From: Roseococcus thiosulfatophilus
GTDB lineage: Bacteria; Pseudomonadota; Alphaproteobacteria; Acetobacterales; Acetobacteraceae
DNA length: 64,000 nt
Assembly (NCBI RefSeq): GCF_017311575.1
Contig: NZ_JAFFQY010000033.1
Span: forward strand, 186,001-250,000
Reading direction: 5' to 3'
Shown: piece by piece, positions 1-7,977 of the stretch
Position numbering within the stretch: position 1 is the stretch's first letter
Layout: each line of letters opens with the position of its first letter
Program-made: the position numbers and the translations under genes
Notes under the pieces: model-generated
The model's database searches: none
Told to the model about the DNA's origin: nothing
The model's input: only the letters and a program-made list of their open reading frames with translations

Positions 1-750
1 GACGAGCCGCCCCGCCCGCGCGGCCGGCAGCAGGGCAAGCTGCGGCTGGGCCAGGAAGGGTGCGATGCCACCACTGCTCTCGACGGTGTGCGAGGGCGCC
101 ACCACCCAGTCGGGCGCCGCGGCCAGCGCGGCCTCGGCCGTCACCGCGCGATAGCCCTCGTAGGATTGGATGGCCGAGCGCGCGCCCGCGAGGCGCAGCA
201 TGGCCTCGGCCGAGGTGCCACGGCCCGAGGCCATGGGCGCCCCCGCCCCGGCCGCCAGCAGGAACAGCGCGCTGGGCGGCGTGGCGGGACGTGGAAGACT
301 TGCGGCAAGCGTCGCGAAATCCTGTTCCAGCGCCGCGTTCAGCGCCTGTCCCTGCGCCTGCCGGCCCAACGCCTCGGCCACGACGGTCACGGCCCGCATC
401 AGCGTCGCGGGCGATTCGATGCGCGGGGCGCGGACCATGTTCACCCCCGCCGCGCGCAGCTGCGCGAGCGCCGGCGGTGGCCCGGCCTCATGCGCCAGCA
501 GCAGCAGGCCGGGCTGGAGGGAGAGCACGCCCTCCGCCGAAAGCGCGCGCAGATAGCCGATCTGCGGCAATTGCCGCAGGTCGGTGGGAAAGAGGCTCGT
601 GCTGTCCGCGCCCACGATCGCGCCCCGGGCGCCCAACGCGCAGACGATCTCGGCGATGCCGCCGCCGGCCACCACCAGGCGCGGCATGCCCTGGGCCAGC
701 GCCGGCGTGGCGAGGCCCAGCGGCAGGGCGAAAAGGGCGCGGCGCCTCAC
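1..750 (-). CDS. hmuT: Heme ABC transporter periplasmic binding protein HmuT (C-terminus cut by window edge)
   Basis: Periplasmic heme-binding protein that would hand heme to an inner-membrane HmuUV permease/ATPase. The visible 250 residues begin with an arginine-rich signal peptide (RRR, hydrophobic core, cleavage near ALA-QG at about residue 20), followed by the start of the BtuF/FecB-like fold (LVVAGGGIAEIV, GADSTSLFP, ADLRQLPQIGY-like stretch). The start is GTG at 750, which overlaps the hmuS stop in a GTGA arrangement and so implies translational coupling. The gene runs off the left edge of the window, where hmuU and hmuV would be expected. A vitamin B12 or siderophore binding protein is possible from the fold alone, but the hmuS and heme-receptor neighbours favour heme. 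Confidence 0.85.
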   Translation of the reverse strand, partial: MRRRALFALPLGLATPALAQGMPRLVVAGGGIAEIVCALGARGAIVGADSTSLFPTDLRQLPQIGYLRALSAEGVLSLQPGLLLLAHEAGPPPALAQLRAAGVNMVRAPRIESPATLMRAVTVVAEALGRQAQGQALNAALEQDFATLAASLPRPATPPSALFLLAAGAGAPMASGRGTSAEAMLRLAGARSAIQSYEGYRAVTAEAALAAAPDWVVAPSHTVESSGGIAPFLAQPQLALLPAARAGRLV

Positions 751-1784
751 GCGGCGATGCCTTCGGCCAGTTCGCGCCAGCCCAGATCCTCGGGCTGGCC
801 AGGCTTGCGCTTGCCGAAGACCATCAGCACCACCTCGCCATCGGCGTCGAAGCCCTCGATGGAGGTGACGACGCCATCCTCGGTCGGCTTGCGGACCAGC
901 CAGGCCTCGGCGAGGCCCGTGGTGCGCAGGTGCAGGTTGAAGCTGGGGTCGAGCACGTTGAACCACTCGCCCATCGGCACCAGCCGCTTCACCTCGCCGG
1001 TGTGAATCTGGATGCAGCCATGGTTGCCCACGAAGATCATGATGGGCAGCGCGCCGGCGCCCGCGGCGGACAGCGTGCGCTCGATGGCGGAGGATGGCAG
1101 GCGCCGCGCCCAGTGGGGGCCGGCCAGGCGCAGCGCCTGCTGCCGCGCCACGTCGAAGCGGCGCAGCATGGGGAAGAAGTCGTGCGTGTCGCGCAGCCCG
1201 GCCCAGGCGTCCCGCAGCCCGGCCGCGTCAATCTCGGCATCGGGGCGCGGAGCGGGGCGCGGCGCGCGGGGCACGGTGCGGATGGCCGCCGGCGCCTCGT
1301 CGCGCAGCGTGTCGGCCAGGCGGTCCAGCGCGCCTTCGGGCGTCGCTTCGGTGGCGAAGACCTTGTGCACCGCCTCGCCCGCCGCGTCGAAGACCTGCAC
1401 GCTGCCGCGCGGGCTGCCGGGATTGCCGCCGGGCACATGCAGCGCATGCACCCAGTTGCGGAGGAAGAGGCGGAGATCAATGTCCTCGCCCAGCACCAGC
1501 CCCATGGGGCCGCTGACCGAGACCTGCTCGTAGCGGCCATGGCGCTCATGCACGCAATGGTCGTTGCGCGTCAGGGCCATCACCTCGCCCGAGGCGTGCA
1601 GCGCCTCCAGCAGGGCGAGCCAGTCGGGGCGCAGGCGGGTGGCGCCAGGCAGGCTCGCCACCAACTCGGCCTCGCTCACGTCGAGGCGCTGCGCCGCGTC
1701 GCGCACGCGCAGCCGGGGCTCTGCCTCGCGCAGGAGGGCCCAGCGCGTGGCGAGGTCGTGGTCGTGTTCGAGTGTCGCGGACAT
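747..1784 (-). CDS. hmuS: Hemin-degrading factor HmuS/HemS
   Basis: Cytoplasmic heme-handling protein of the HemS/ChuS/HmuS family, 345 residues, the usual length. The family binds imported heme and either degrades it or passes it on. Two related halves are visible, residues about 25-165 and about 190-335, as expected for the internally duplicated fold. The N-terminal half contains ALTRNDHCVHERHG; the C-terminal half contains FVGNHGCIQIHTG, MGEWFNVLDP and the terminal MVFGKRKPGQ segment typical of the family. It lies 15 bp downstream of the receptor gene and overlaps hmuT by 4 bp, so it belongs to the Fur-boxed hemP operon. Confidence 0.93.
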   Translation of the reverse strand: MSATLEHDHDLATRWALLREAEPRLRVRDAAQRLDVSEAELVASLPGATRLRPDWLALLEALHASGEVMALTRNDHCVHERHGRYEQVSVSGPMGLVLGEDIDLRLFLRNWVHALHVPGGNPGSPRGSVQVFDAAGEAVHKVFATEATPEGALDRLADTLRDEAPAAIRTVPRAPRPAPRPDAEIDAAGLRDAWAGLRDTHDFFPMLRRFDVARQQALRLAGPHWARRLPSSAIERTLSAAGAGALPIMIFVGNHGCIQIHTGEVKRLVPMGEWFNVLDPSFNLHLRTTGLAEAWLVRKPTEDGVVTSIEGFDADGEVVLMVFGKRKPGQPEDLGWRELAEGIAA

Positions 1785-1799
1785 GAAGGCCTCTTTGGC

Positions 1800-3863
1800 T
1801 TAGAAGTTGGCGGAGAGGCGGAACTGCACGTTCCGGCCGACGTCGTAGAAGGAAGAACGCTCGCTGCTGCTGTCCCAGGCGAGGCGGCGATGGCGCACGT
1901 CGAAGAGGTTCGACACGCCCACATCCAGCCGCAGCCCCGAAAGCGGACCCTCGGGCGGGGCATAGGTCACGAAGAGGTCGGTCAGCGCGTAGGCCGGCGT
2001 CGCTTGCGGACGGATGCCGGTCTGCTGGTCCACGGGCTTGCGGCCCTGCTCGGCCACCAGCTGCACGCGGCCGCCCAGCGTCACGCCCTGCTCCTGGAAG
2101 CGACGGCCCAGCGAGACGGAGAGCTTGTGCGCCGGGATCAGGGCGAGCGGCCCGCCATCCGTGCGGTTCTCGCCGCGGATGATGGAGGCGCCCAGGCCCG
2201 CGAACCACGGCCCGCTCTCATACTGGCCTTCCAGCTCCAGCCCCTGGATGCGCGCGCGGGTCACGTTGCGCTGCTCCGTCGTGGTGGCGAAGACGAGCGT
2301 CTCGATGAAGTCGTCGAGGTTGTTGTGGAAGGCCGAGGCGCGGATGCGGATGCTGTCGCCCGCGGTGATGGTGTCGCGGAAGCGGAAGTTCACGCCCGCT
2401 TCCAGGTTGCGCGAGGTCTCGGGCCGCAGGTTCGGGTTGGGCACGAAGTTGTTGAAGCGCGGGAAGGGGAAGAAGCTGATCGGGAAGTGGACGCCCGAAT
2501 TGTAGAGCTGGCTCAGCCCCGGGGCGCGATAGGCCTCGGCGTAGGAGATGTAGGGCTGCATCCAGTCCGTCACGCGATAGGCGAAGGAGACGCGCGGCGA
2601 GAGGCGGTCATTGGAGGTGCCACGCTGCCCGTCGGCGCTCTGCTCATAGCGGTCATAGCGCAGGCCACCGGTCAGCGTGGCGCGGCCGAGCGTGATCTCG
2701 TCCTGCACGAAGAAGCCGATCACGTCCTGGCTGGCATTCGGGTATTGCGCGCGGGCGGCGCCATTGCGGCGACCCTCCTGCGTGTCGCGATAGCCGTCGA
2801 AGCCCAGCGTCAGCGCGTGGCGCTCGGCGCCGAACACCGAGAAGCGCGAGGTGTTCTGCACCGACATGCCCCAGGTCTCGAGGTCCGTCAGGTCGCGACG
2901 GTTGTCGGTCAAGCGCCGCTCATTGATGTCCACCGTGTTGCGGTAGACCTGGGCACGCAGGTCGATCCAGGGGTTGTCCGGAGGCGCCCAATCGAAGTTC
3001 AGCGCGAATTGCTGCGCGCGCAGGCGGCGGTCCGTGATGTCGGCGGTGCCCAGCGTGTTCGCGGCGGAGGGGATGATCTGGTCCTCCTCGCGGTGCATGA
3101 AGCTGGCGCCGAAGCGCATGCCGGGGGCCGGGTTCCAGCCGAGGCGCGCGAGGAAGGTCTGCGTGGTCGGGTCGGTGTAGGGAATGGTCTGCCCCGCGCC
3201 GTCCACGATGTTGTTGCCGGCGTTGCGCGCATAGGCGACCAGGCCATCCACCTGGCCCGCGCGGAAGGCCGCGGCGCCCGCGCTGCGCCAGCGCCCGCCA
3301 TTGGTGTCGTAGCCCTGGCTGAGGAAGAAGCCCGTGGCGCGGCCGGGGCGGATGATGTCCTCCGCCTCGATCGTCCGCAGCGCGACGACGCCGCCAATGG
3401 CGCCCGAGCCGTAGAGCATCGAAGCCGGGCCGCGCAGCACGTCCACCTGGCGCAGCAATTCCGGCTCGAAGAAGAAGCGGCCGCGGTGGCCAGAGCTGAA
3501 GTTCTGCCGCACGCCATCCAGCGTGGTGATCACGCGGTCACCGCCCAGGCCACGGATCTGCGGCTGCTGCACGCCGGGGCGGGGAATGCCATCGGCCTCG
3601 ACACCCGGCAGGTCGCCCAGGATGTTCTGCAGCTGGGTGGGCTGGCGGCGGCGCAGTTCCTCGCGCGGCACGACGCTGATGGGCGCGGCCACGTCGCCCG
3701 CCACCTGCGGGGTGCGGGTTGCGGTGGTGGTCACCGCGTCCAGCGGCGTCAGCACCAGGGCGGGCGTGGAGGCCGGCGCCGTGGCGGGCGCTTCCTGTGC
3801 CATGGCGGGAAGAACCAGGAAGGCGGGAGTGGCCAGGAGCCACAGGCGAAACAGACCCGACAC
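1800..3863 (-). CDS. hmuR: TonB-dependent outer-membrane heme receptor
   Basis: Outer-membrane beta-barrel importing heme with energy from TonB-ExbBD. The 687-residue product starts with a signal peptide (cleavage near AMA-QE at about residue 22), has a TonB-box-like stretch LDAVTTTATR near residues 42-51, and a plug domain with IRGLGGDRVITTLDG. A YRAP motif near residue 444 followed by NPNL near 475 matches the FRAP...NPDL signature of the HmuR/HemR/ShuA heme receptors. The C-terminus ends in phenylalanine, the usual barrel-assembly signal. It sits between hemP and hmuS in one transcription unit. A siderophore receptor is less likely given the motif pair and the neighbours. Confidence 0.92.
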   Translation of the reverse strand: MSGLFRLWLLATPAFLVLPAMAQEAPATAPASTPALVLTPLDAVTTTATRTPQVAGDVAAPISVVPREELRRRQPTQLQNILGDLPGVEADGIPRPGVQQPQIRGLGGDRVITTLDGVRQNFSSGHRGRFFFEPELLRQVDVLRGPASMLYGSGAIGGVVALRTIEAEDIIRPGRATGFFLSQGYDTNGGRWRSAGAAAFRAGQVDGLVAYARNAGNNIVDGAGQTIPYTDPTTQTFLARLGWNPAPGMRFGASFMHREEDQIIPSAANTLGTADITDRRLRAQQFALNFDWAPPDNPWIDLRAQVYRNTVDINERRLTDNRRDLTDLETWGMSVQNTSRFSVFGAERHALTLGFDGYRDTQEGRRNGAARAQYPNASQDVIGFFVQDEITLGRATLTGGLRYDRYEQSADGQRGTSNDRLSPRVSFAYRVTDWMQPYISYAEAYRAPGLSQLYNSGVHFPISFFPFPRFNNFVPNPNLRPETSRNLEAGVNFRFRDTITAGDSIRIRASAFHNNLDDFIETLVFATTTEQRNVTRARIQGLELEGQYESGPWFAGLGASIIRGENRTDGGPLALIPAHKLSVSLGRRFQEQGVTLGGRVQLVAEQGRKPVDQQTGIRPQATPAYALTDLFVTYAPPEGPLSGLRLDVGVSNLFDVRHRRLAWDSSSERSSFYDVGRNVQFRLSANF

Positions 3864-3973
3864 GATGCGTCCTCTCTCGAAGCCCCAGGGGGCTGCTGAT
3901 GTGAGGCGCTGGCTGGCTGGCTCGCTTGGCCCGGGGGCCCAGTGGCGTGCGCGCTGGCGCTGTGAAACTGCGG

Positions 3974-4120
3974 CTACTTGGTCAGGATGAGCTTGCCGGC
4001 GCGGGTGTGGCGCAGCCGGTAGACTTCCTGGCCGTGGATGATTTCCACCTCCACCTGGCCGCGCAGCAGGCTCTGGCTGTCGATGCGCGGGGCGGGCGGG
4101 GGCGGGGATTCGCTGGGCAT
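3974..4120 (-). CDS. hemP: Hemin uptake protein HemP
   Basis: Small 48-residue protein of the HemP/HmuP family, which leads heme-uptake operons and in some species is needed for receptor expression. The C-terminal two thirds (DSQSLLRGQVEVEI, YRLRHTRAGKLILTK) is the conserved part of the family. A longer reading from an ATG at 4189 would overlap the tonB stop, but it would translate straight through the Fur-like operator at 4134-4154 and adds only low-complexity residues, so the internal ATG at 4120 is preferred. It is separated by 110 bp from the receptor gene it precedes. Confidence 0.85.
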   Translation of the reverse strand: MPSESPPPPAPRIDSQSLLRGQVEVEIIHGQEVYRLRHTRAGKLILTK

Positions 4121-4133
4121 GCCGTGGCTATAT

Positions 4134-4154
4134 CGCGAGTGAGAATCGTTCGCA
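4134..4154 (-). promoter_or_regulatory. Fur-like operator upstream of hemP
   Basis: On the minus strand the 21 bp read TGCGAACGATTCTCACTCGCG, close to the classical alphaproteobacterial Fur site (TGCGAATGATTCTCATTTGCA pattern, from general knowledge). It ends 13 bp before the preferred hemP start and lies after the tonB stop, so it would repress hemP-hmuR-hmuS-hmuT under iron-replete conditions independently of exbBD-tonB. Binding by Fur or another Fur-family regulator is inferred. Confidence 0.65.
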
Positions 4155-4185
4155 ATATAGGGGTGCGTGTGCCGGGGACGTTCGT

Positions 4186-5154
4186 TCATCGCAGGCTGAA
4201 CCTGATGGGGGCGGCGAACATGGCTTCCTCCGCCGGCCAGCTGCCGGGCAAGGGTGGCAGAGGCGAGACGCGGGCGAGCAGCGCCACGGCCTCGCTGTCG
4301 AAGGCGCCAACCCCGCTGCTGCGCAGGATGCGGACGCCGCGCACCGCGCCGTCGCGCGCCACGCTGAACTGGACGATCACCTCGCCCTCCAGCCCGCGCT
4401 CGCGCGCCAGCATGGGATAGCGCAAGTGGCGGCGCAGCGCGGCGGAGAGGCCGGCGCGGTAATGGTCGGGCAGCAGGGCGCCGGGGGCGGCGCGCGGCGT
4501 GGGGCTGGCGCCGCCCTGGGGGTTGGGGCTGCCGGGCGCGCCGAGCGCGGGGTCGCCGGCGGGCGCGGCGGCCCTGGCCGGGCCGGTGGGTGCGGCCGCG
4601 GCGGCGGGGCGCGCGGGCGCCGGACGGGTCGCCGCCTGGCGCGGCGGCGCGGGGCGCGGCGTGGCGGTGACGGGCGGGGGCGTCGGGCGCGGGGCGGCGA
4701 CCGGCGGCCGCGGTGGTGCGGGCGGGGGCGGCTCCGCGATGGCCTCCGGCTCGGGCAGCGGTGCCTCGGCCAGGGTGGGGGCGGGTTCGGGAATGGCCTC
4801 CGGCTCGGGCACGGGCTCGGGCGGGGGCAATTCGGCCACCACGGGCGGCGGCTCCGCGATGGGGGGCTGCTCGGCCATGACCGGCGGCGGAGACTCGGCG
4901 ACGGGCGCCGCCTCGGCCTGCATCTCCGGCAGCAGCGGGGCGTCATCCTCGGCCACGGGGGCGGCGTCGGCGGTCAGGGCGGCGCCACCCACCTGCCCAC
5001 CCCCCTGCCCCATCTCCGCGAAGACCACCCCGAAGCCCGGCGGCGCACCGCCCAGCTTCGGCTGCGGCCATAGCGCCATCAGCACCGCGCCGTGCAGCGC
5101 GAGCGCGAAGCCCCAGGCGGCGGGGTGGGTGGCGGGGGCGGCGTGCGCGGCCAT
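4186..5154 (-). CDS. tonB: Energy transducer TonB
   Basis: Links ExbB-ExbD proton motive force to outer-membrane receptors. The 322-residue protein has one N-terminal membrane helix (residues about 12-30), a long Pro/Glu then Pro/Arg/Ala-rich periplasmic spacer (about 80-215), and a C-terminal TonB domain (about 228-322) with LRYPMLARERGLEGEV and the FDSEAVALL segment. The start overlaps the exbD stop (ATGA) and it is the third gene of exbB-exbD-tonB. The spacer is strongly biased to Pro-Glu then Pro-Arg, a charge switch common in TonB. Confidence 0.93.
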   Translation of the reverse strand: MAAHAAPATHPAAWGFALALHGAVLMALWPQPKLGGAPPGFGVVFAEMGQGGGQVGGAALTADAAPVAEDDAPLLPEMQAEAAPVAESPPPVMAEQPPIAEPPPVVAELPPPEPVPEPEAIPEPAPTLAEAPLPEPEAIAEPPPPAPPRPPVAAPRPTPPPVTATPRPAPPRQAATRPAPARPAAAAAPTGPARAAAPAGDPALGAPGSPNPQGGASPTPRAAPGALLPDHYRAGLSAALRRHLRYPMLARERGLEGEVIVQFSVARDGAVRGVRILRSSGVGAFDSEAVALLARVSPLPPLPGSWPAEEAMFAAPIRFSLR

Positions 5155-5579
5155 CAGCGAGGCACCTCGGCCAGCAGGGACACGCGGCTGAACCCCGCGC
5201 GTGAGAGAGCGCCCAGCACCGTCATCGCCTCGCCATAGGAGAGGCTGCGGTCCGCCCGCAGCAGCACGGGACGTTCCGGCGCCTCGGCCGCCATTGGGGC
5301 CAGGGTGGAGGCCACCTCGGCCGCGCCCATCGCCTGCTCTCCCACCCGCACCACGCCATCGGCGGTCAGCGTCACCACCAGCGGCTCGCGCGGCTCGGCG
5401 AGGCGCGGGGCATCGGTGCGCGGCAGGTTCACGGGCACGCCCGCCACCATCATGGGTGCCGCCACCATGAAGACGATCAGCAGCACGAGCATGACGTCCA
5501 CGAAGGGGGTGACGTTGATCTCGGAGAGCGGGGCGAGCGCATCCTCCTCGGGGCCGCCGCCGGTGGGGGTCATGGCCAT
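5154..5579 (-). CDS. exbD: Biopolymer transport protein ExbD
   Basis: Inner-membrane subunit of the TonB motor. The 141-residue protein has one N-terminal transmembrane segment following the family motif EINVTPFVDVMLVLL; the aspartate in this motif (residue 28) is the essential proton-carrying residue. The periplasmic domain ends at about residue 141. The open frame extends upstream, but the ATG at 5579, 4 bp after the exbB stop, gives the normal length; an ATG two codons later is also possible. Confidence 0.93.
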   Translation of the reverse strand: MAMTPTGGGPEEDALAPLSEINVTPFVDVMLVLLIVFMVAAPMMVAGVPVNLPRTDAPRLAEPREPLVVTLTADGVVRVGEQAMGAAEVASTLAPMAAEAPERPVLLRADRSLSYGEAMTVLGALSRAGFSRVSLLAEVPR

Positions 5580-5583
5580 GGGG

Positions 5584-6249
5584 CTACTCCGCCGCCCGCG
5601 GCAGGCGGGACTTCTCGGCCTGCGGCGGACGGGCCGCGAGGCGCGCGATGCCGGCATTGGCGCGCGCCCGCGTCTCCGCGGCCAGCGCCGCCAGGCGGTT
5701 ATAGGCCAGCACGGCGGGGATGGCGGCGAAGAGGCCCAGCGCCGTGGCGAAGAGTGCCTCCGCGATGCCGGGGGCGACGGTGGCCAGGCTGCTCTCCCCG
5801 CTGCGGGCAATGGCGGTGAAGGCGTTCATGATGCCCCAGACCGTGCCGAACAACCCGATGAAGGGACCGGCCGAGGCCACGCTGGCCAGCAGCGGCAGGC
5901 CCGATTGCGCGGGGCGCATGGTGTCCGCGAGCGCAAGGCGCATGGCGTCGGCCAGGCGCGCGCGACGGTCGGCGGCACTCTCGCCCGGCCATTCGGGGCT
6001 GGTGGCGGCGGCGCCCAGGATGGCATCGGGCAGGCGTCCATAGGGGACACGGCCGCCCTGGGCCGCGTGGCGGTCGAGCAGCGCCGCTTCATGCGCCAGG
6101 CGGCGCAGGCGCATCCAGCGGTCGATCGCCACGGCCCAGACGGCCAGCGACGCCACCAACAGCAGGATCATGACGGAACGCACCACCCAGTCGGCCATGA
6201 GGAAAAGGCCGAGCGGGCTCAGGTCATGCAGGTTGTCCGGGCTGGGCAT
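5584..6249 (-). CDS. exbB: Biopolymer transport protein ExbB (TolQ/ExbB family)
   Basis: Proton-channel subunit of the TonB motor, 221 residues from the ATG at 6249. It carries three membrane segments: an N-terminal one (about residues 17-43) and a pair around residues 100-180 with the ASVASAGPFIGLFGTVWGIM motif of the family. The N-terminal residues DLSPLGLFLMADWVV resemble ExbB N-termini, which supports starting at 6249 rather than at a later ATG. A TTG at 6267 is in frame but lies inside the Fur-like box, so it is less likely. First gene of exbB-exbD-tonB. Confidence 0.92.
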   Translation of the reverse strand: MPSPDNLHDLSPLGLFLMADWVVRSVMILLLVASLAVWAVAIDRWMRLRRLAHEAALLDRHAAQGGRVPYGRLPDAILGAAATSPEWPGESAADRRARLADAMRLALADTMRPAQSGLPLLASVASAGPFIGLFGTVWGIMNAFTAIARSGESSLATVAPGIAEALFATALGLFAAIPAVLAYNRLAALAAETRARANAGIARLAARPPQAEKSRLPRAAE

Positions 6250-6251
6250 AT

Positions 6252-6272
6252 TGCAAACTAGTCGCAATTGCA
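6252..6272 (-). promoter_or_regulatory. Fur-like operator upstream of exbB
   Basis: The plus strand reads TGCAAACTAGTCGCAATTGCA, an imperfect inverted repeat with TGCAA/TTGCA ends, resembling the alphaproteobacterial Fur consensus. It abuts the preferred exbB start codon. A further TTGCAAATTGG half-site lies at 6309-6319. Together they suggest iron-dependent repression of exbB-exbD-tonB separate from the upstream antiporter operon, whose last gene stops at 6331. Confidence 0.6.
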
Positions 6273-6330
6273 GAACGCCCGCAAGGGGGGTTGCGGCTGC
6301 GAGTCAGTTGCAAATTGGCCAGGAAGCGCC

Positions 6331-7977
6331 CTACCCCGCCAGCGACCAGGCCAGGGCGAGAACCAGCGCCGCCGCCAGCAGCCCGCCCCGCCGCCAGGGC
6401 AGCAACGCGGCCTCCAGCGCGGCCAGCACCGCCTTCCCCCGCGTCGCGCCGGGCAGGGCCAGGTGCGGCCCTGTGGGCTCCGGAAGGCGGCGCAGCGTGT
6501 GCATTGCCGCGCTCGCGGCGGCGCCGAGTGGCACCACCAAGTCCCCCTCCGGCAGGGCCGGCACGCGCGGGCGCAGCCGCAGGAAGGGCGCGGCCAGCAG
6601 CGCGGCCAGCAGCAGCGGCCATGTCGCGTCCCACAGCGAGGCGAGGCCCAGCACATAGCCCGGCGTCAGGGTCGAAAAACTCGCCAGCAGGAACCAGGGA
6701 AGCGCCAGCGCCACCAGGATCAGCCCTGCCCAGGGCGCCCAGAGCAGTGGTGCGGGCCGTGCGTCCGCCGCATCGGCGCGGCCCCGCACGGCGAGCCACA
6801 ACGCGCGCGCCAGCAGCAGCGCGGTGCCGGTGGCCGAGAGCGCCACCGCCCATTCCAGCCACCCTGCGAACCCCGGCTTGATCGCGGCCTTGACCAGCGC
6901 GCCGCCCAGCAGCGGCGCCCCCGCGATGGACAGCGCAGGCAACGCCGCCAACGCCAAAACCCAGGGCAGCGCCCGCCGCCCCGTGGCCGCCAGCACGCCC
7001 ACGCCCAGGAACAGTGCCGCCTTGGCGAAGCCGTGATGGGCGGCGTAGAGCGCGGCCTCGGTGGTCAGCCCGGCGCCCAGCACCGCGAGCACGAGGCCCA
7101 TCTGGCTGACGGTGGAATAGGCCAGCACCGCCTTGGCATTGCGCTGCAACAGCCCCGCCACCACGCCGCCATACGCACCGACCAGCCCCAGCAGGATCAG
7201 GCCCGTGGTCCACAGGCCCGCATCCTCGGGCAGGAAACGGATGAGCCCGATGATGCCCGCCTTCACGATGGCCCCCGACAGCGCGGCCGAGGCCGGTGTC
7301 GGCGCGGCGGGGTGCGCCAGCGGCAGCCACATGTGCAGCGGCACCATGCCCGCCTTCAGCCCGAAGCCCAGGATGAGGCAGGTGAGCGCCAGGGGCGCCT
7401 CGGACAGCGAAGCCGCGACCGCCGCGATGGACAGCGAATCCGCCGCCGCCACACCCAGCAGCAGGCCCACCAGCAGCAGCGCCTCGCCCAGCAGCGCGAG
7501 CACGAGATAGACGCGCCCCGCCATCAGCGCCCGCGCGCTGCCGTCATGCACCACCAGCCAATAGGCCGCGAACGAGACGGCGGCGAAGGCGACGTAAAAG
7601 GTGGCGACATCCGCCGCCAGCATCACGCCGAGATTGCCCGAGAGCGTCAGGCACCAGAAGCCCGCGAAGACCGCGGGCTTCCGGGGCGCGCGGAAATAGC
7701 CCAGCGCGAAGATGCCGGCGGCGAGCCAGATCACCGCCACCATCCCCAGCAGCAGCCGCCCGGGCGCGTTCAGCACCAGCACCGTGCCCAGCAGCAGCGC
7801 GGGCGCGGTGGTGGAGCCCTCGGGCCAGGCGATGGCCAGCAGCAGCGCCGGCAGCGGGGCCGCCGGCAGCACCCAGAGCGCACGCTCCCGCCAGGCGGGC
7901 CAGGCCGCACCCAGCCCCAGCAGCAGCGGCCAGGCAAGCGCCACGAAGGGCAACAGCGGGCCGATGACGAGGTTCAT
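6331..7977 (-). CDS. Proton-conducting membrane transporter, third NuoL/MrpD-like subunit
   Basis: A 548-residue polytopic protein of the NADH-quinone oxidoreductase/Mrp antiporter family, last of eight coupled genes. It keeps the TM7 lysine motif (GLKAGMVPLHMWLP), the TM8 lysine (IVKAGIIG) and a lysine in the TM12-like region (LGGALVKAAIKPGF). The TM5 segment that carries a conserved glutamate in MrpA, MrpD, NuoL, NuoM and NuoN reads YVAFAAVSF here, with alanine in that place by eye alignment. The C-terminal 60 residues form an extra hydrophobic tail. It starts within the stop of the preceding subunit (4-bp overlap). Function as an ion-translocating or structural subunit is inferred. Confidence 0.82.
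   Translation of the reverse strand: MNLVIGPLLPFVALAWPLLLGLGAAWPAWRERALWVLPAAPLPALLLAIAWPEGSTTAPALLLGTVLVLNAPGRLLLGMVAVIWLAAGIFALGYFRAPRKPAVFAGFWCLTLSGNLGVMLAADVATFYVAFAAVSFAAYWLVVHDGSARALMAGRVYLVLALLGEALLLVGLLLGVAAADSLSIAAVAASLSEAPLALTCLILGFGLKAGMVPLHMWLPLAHPAAPTPASAALSGAIVKAGIIGLIRFLPEDAGLWTTGLILLGLVGAYGGVVAGLLQRNAKAVLAYSTVSQMGLVLAVLGAGLTTEAALYAAHHGFAKAALFLGVGVLAATGRRALPWVLALAALPALSIAGAPLLGGALVKAAIKPGFAGWLEWAVALSATGTALLLARALWLAVRGRADAADARPAPLLWAPWAGLILVALALPWFLLASFSTLTPGYVLGLASLWDATWPLLLAALLAAPFLRLRPRVPALPEGDLVVPLGAAASAAMHTLRRLPEPTGPHLALPGATRGKAVLAALEAALLPWRRGGLLAAALVLALAWSLAG

Noticed and set aside
60-3899. 1279-residue open frame on the plus strand
   Set aside because: It runs antisense over the heme receptor and hmuS, has Arg/Pro/Ala/His-rich composition typical of a GC-rich shadow frame, and matches no family.
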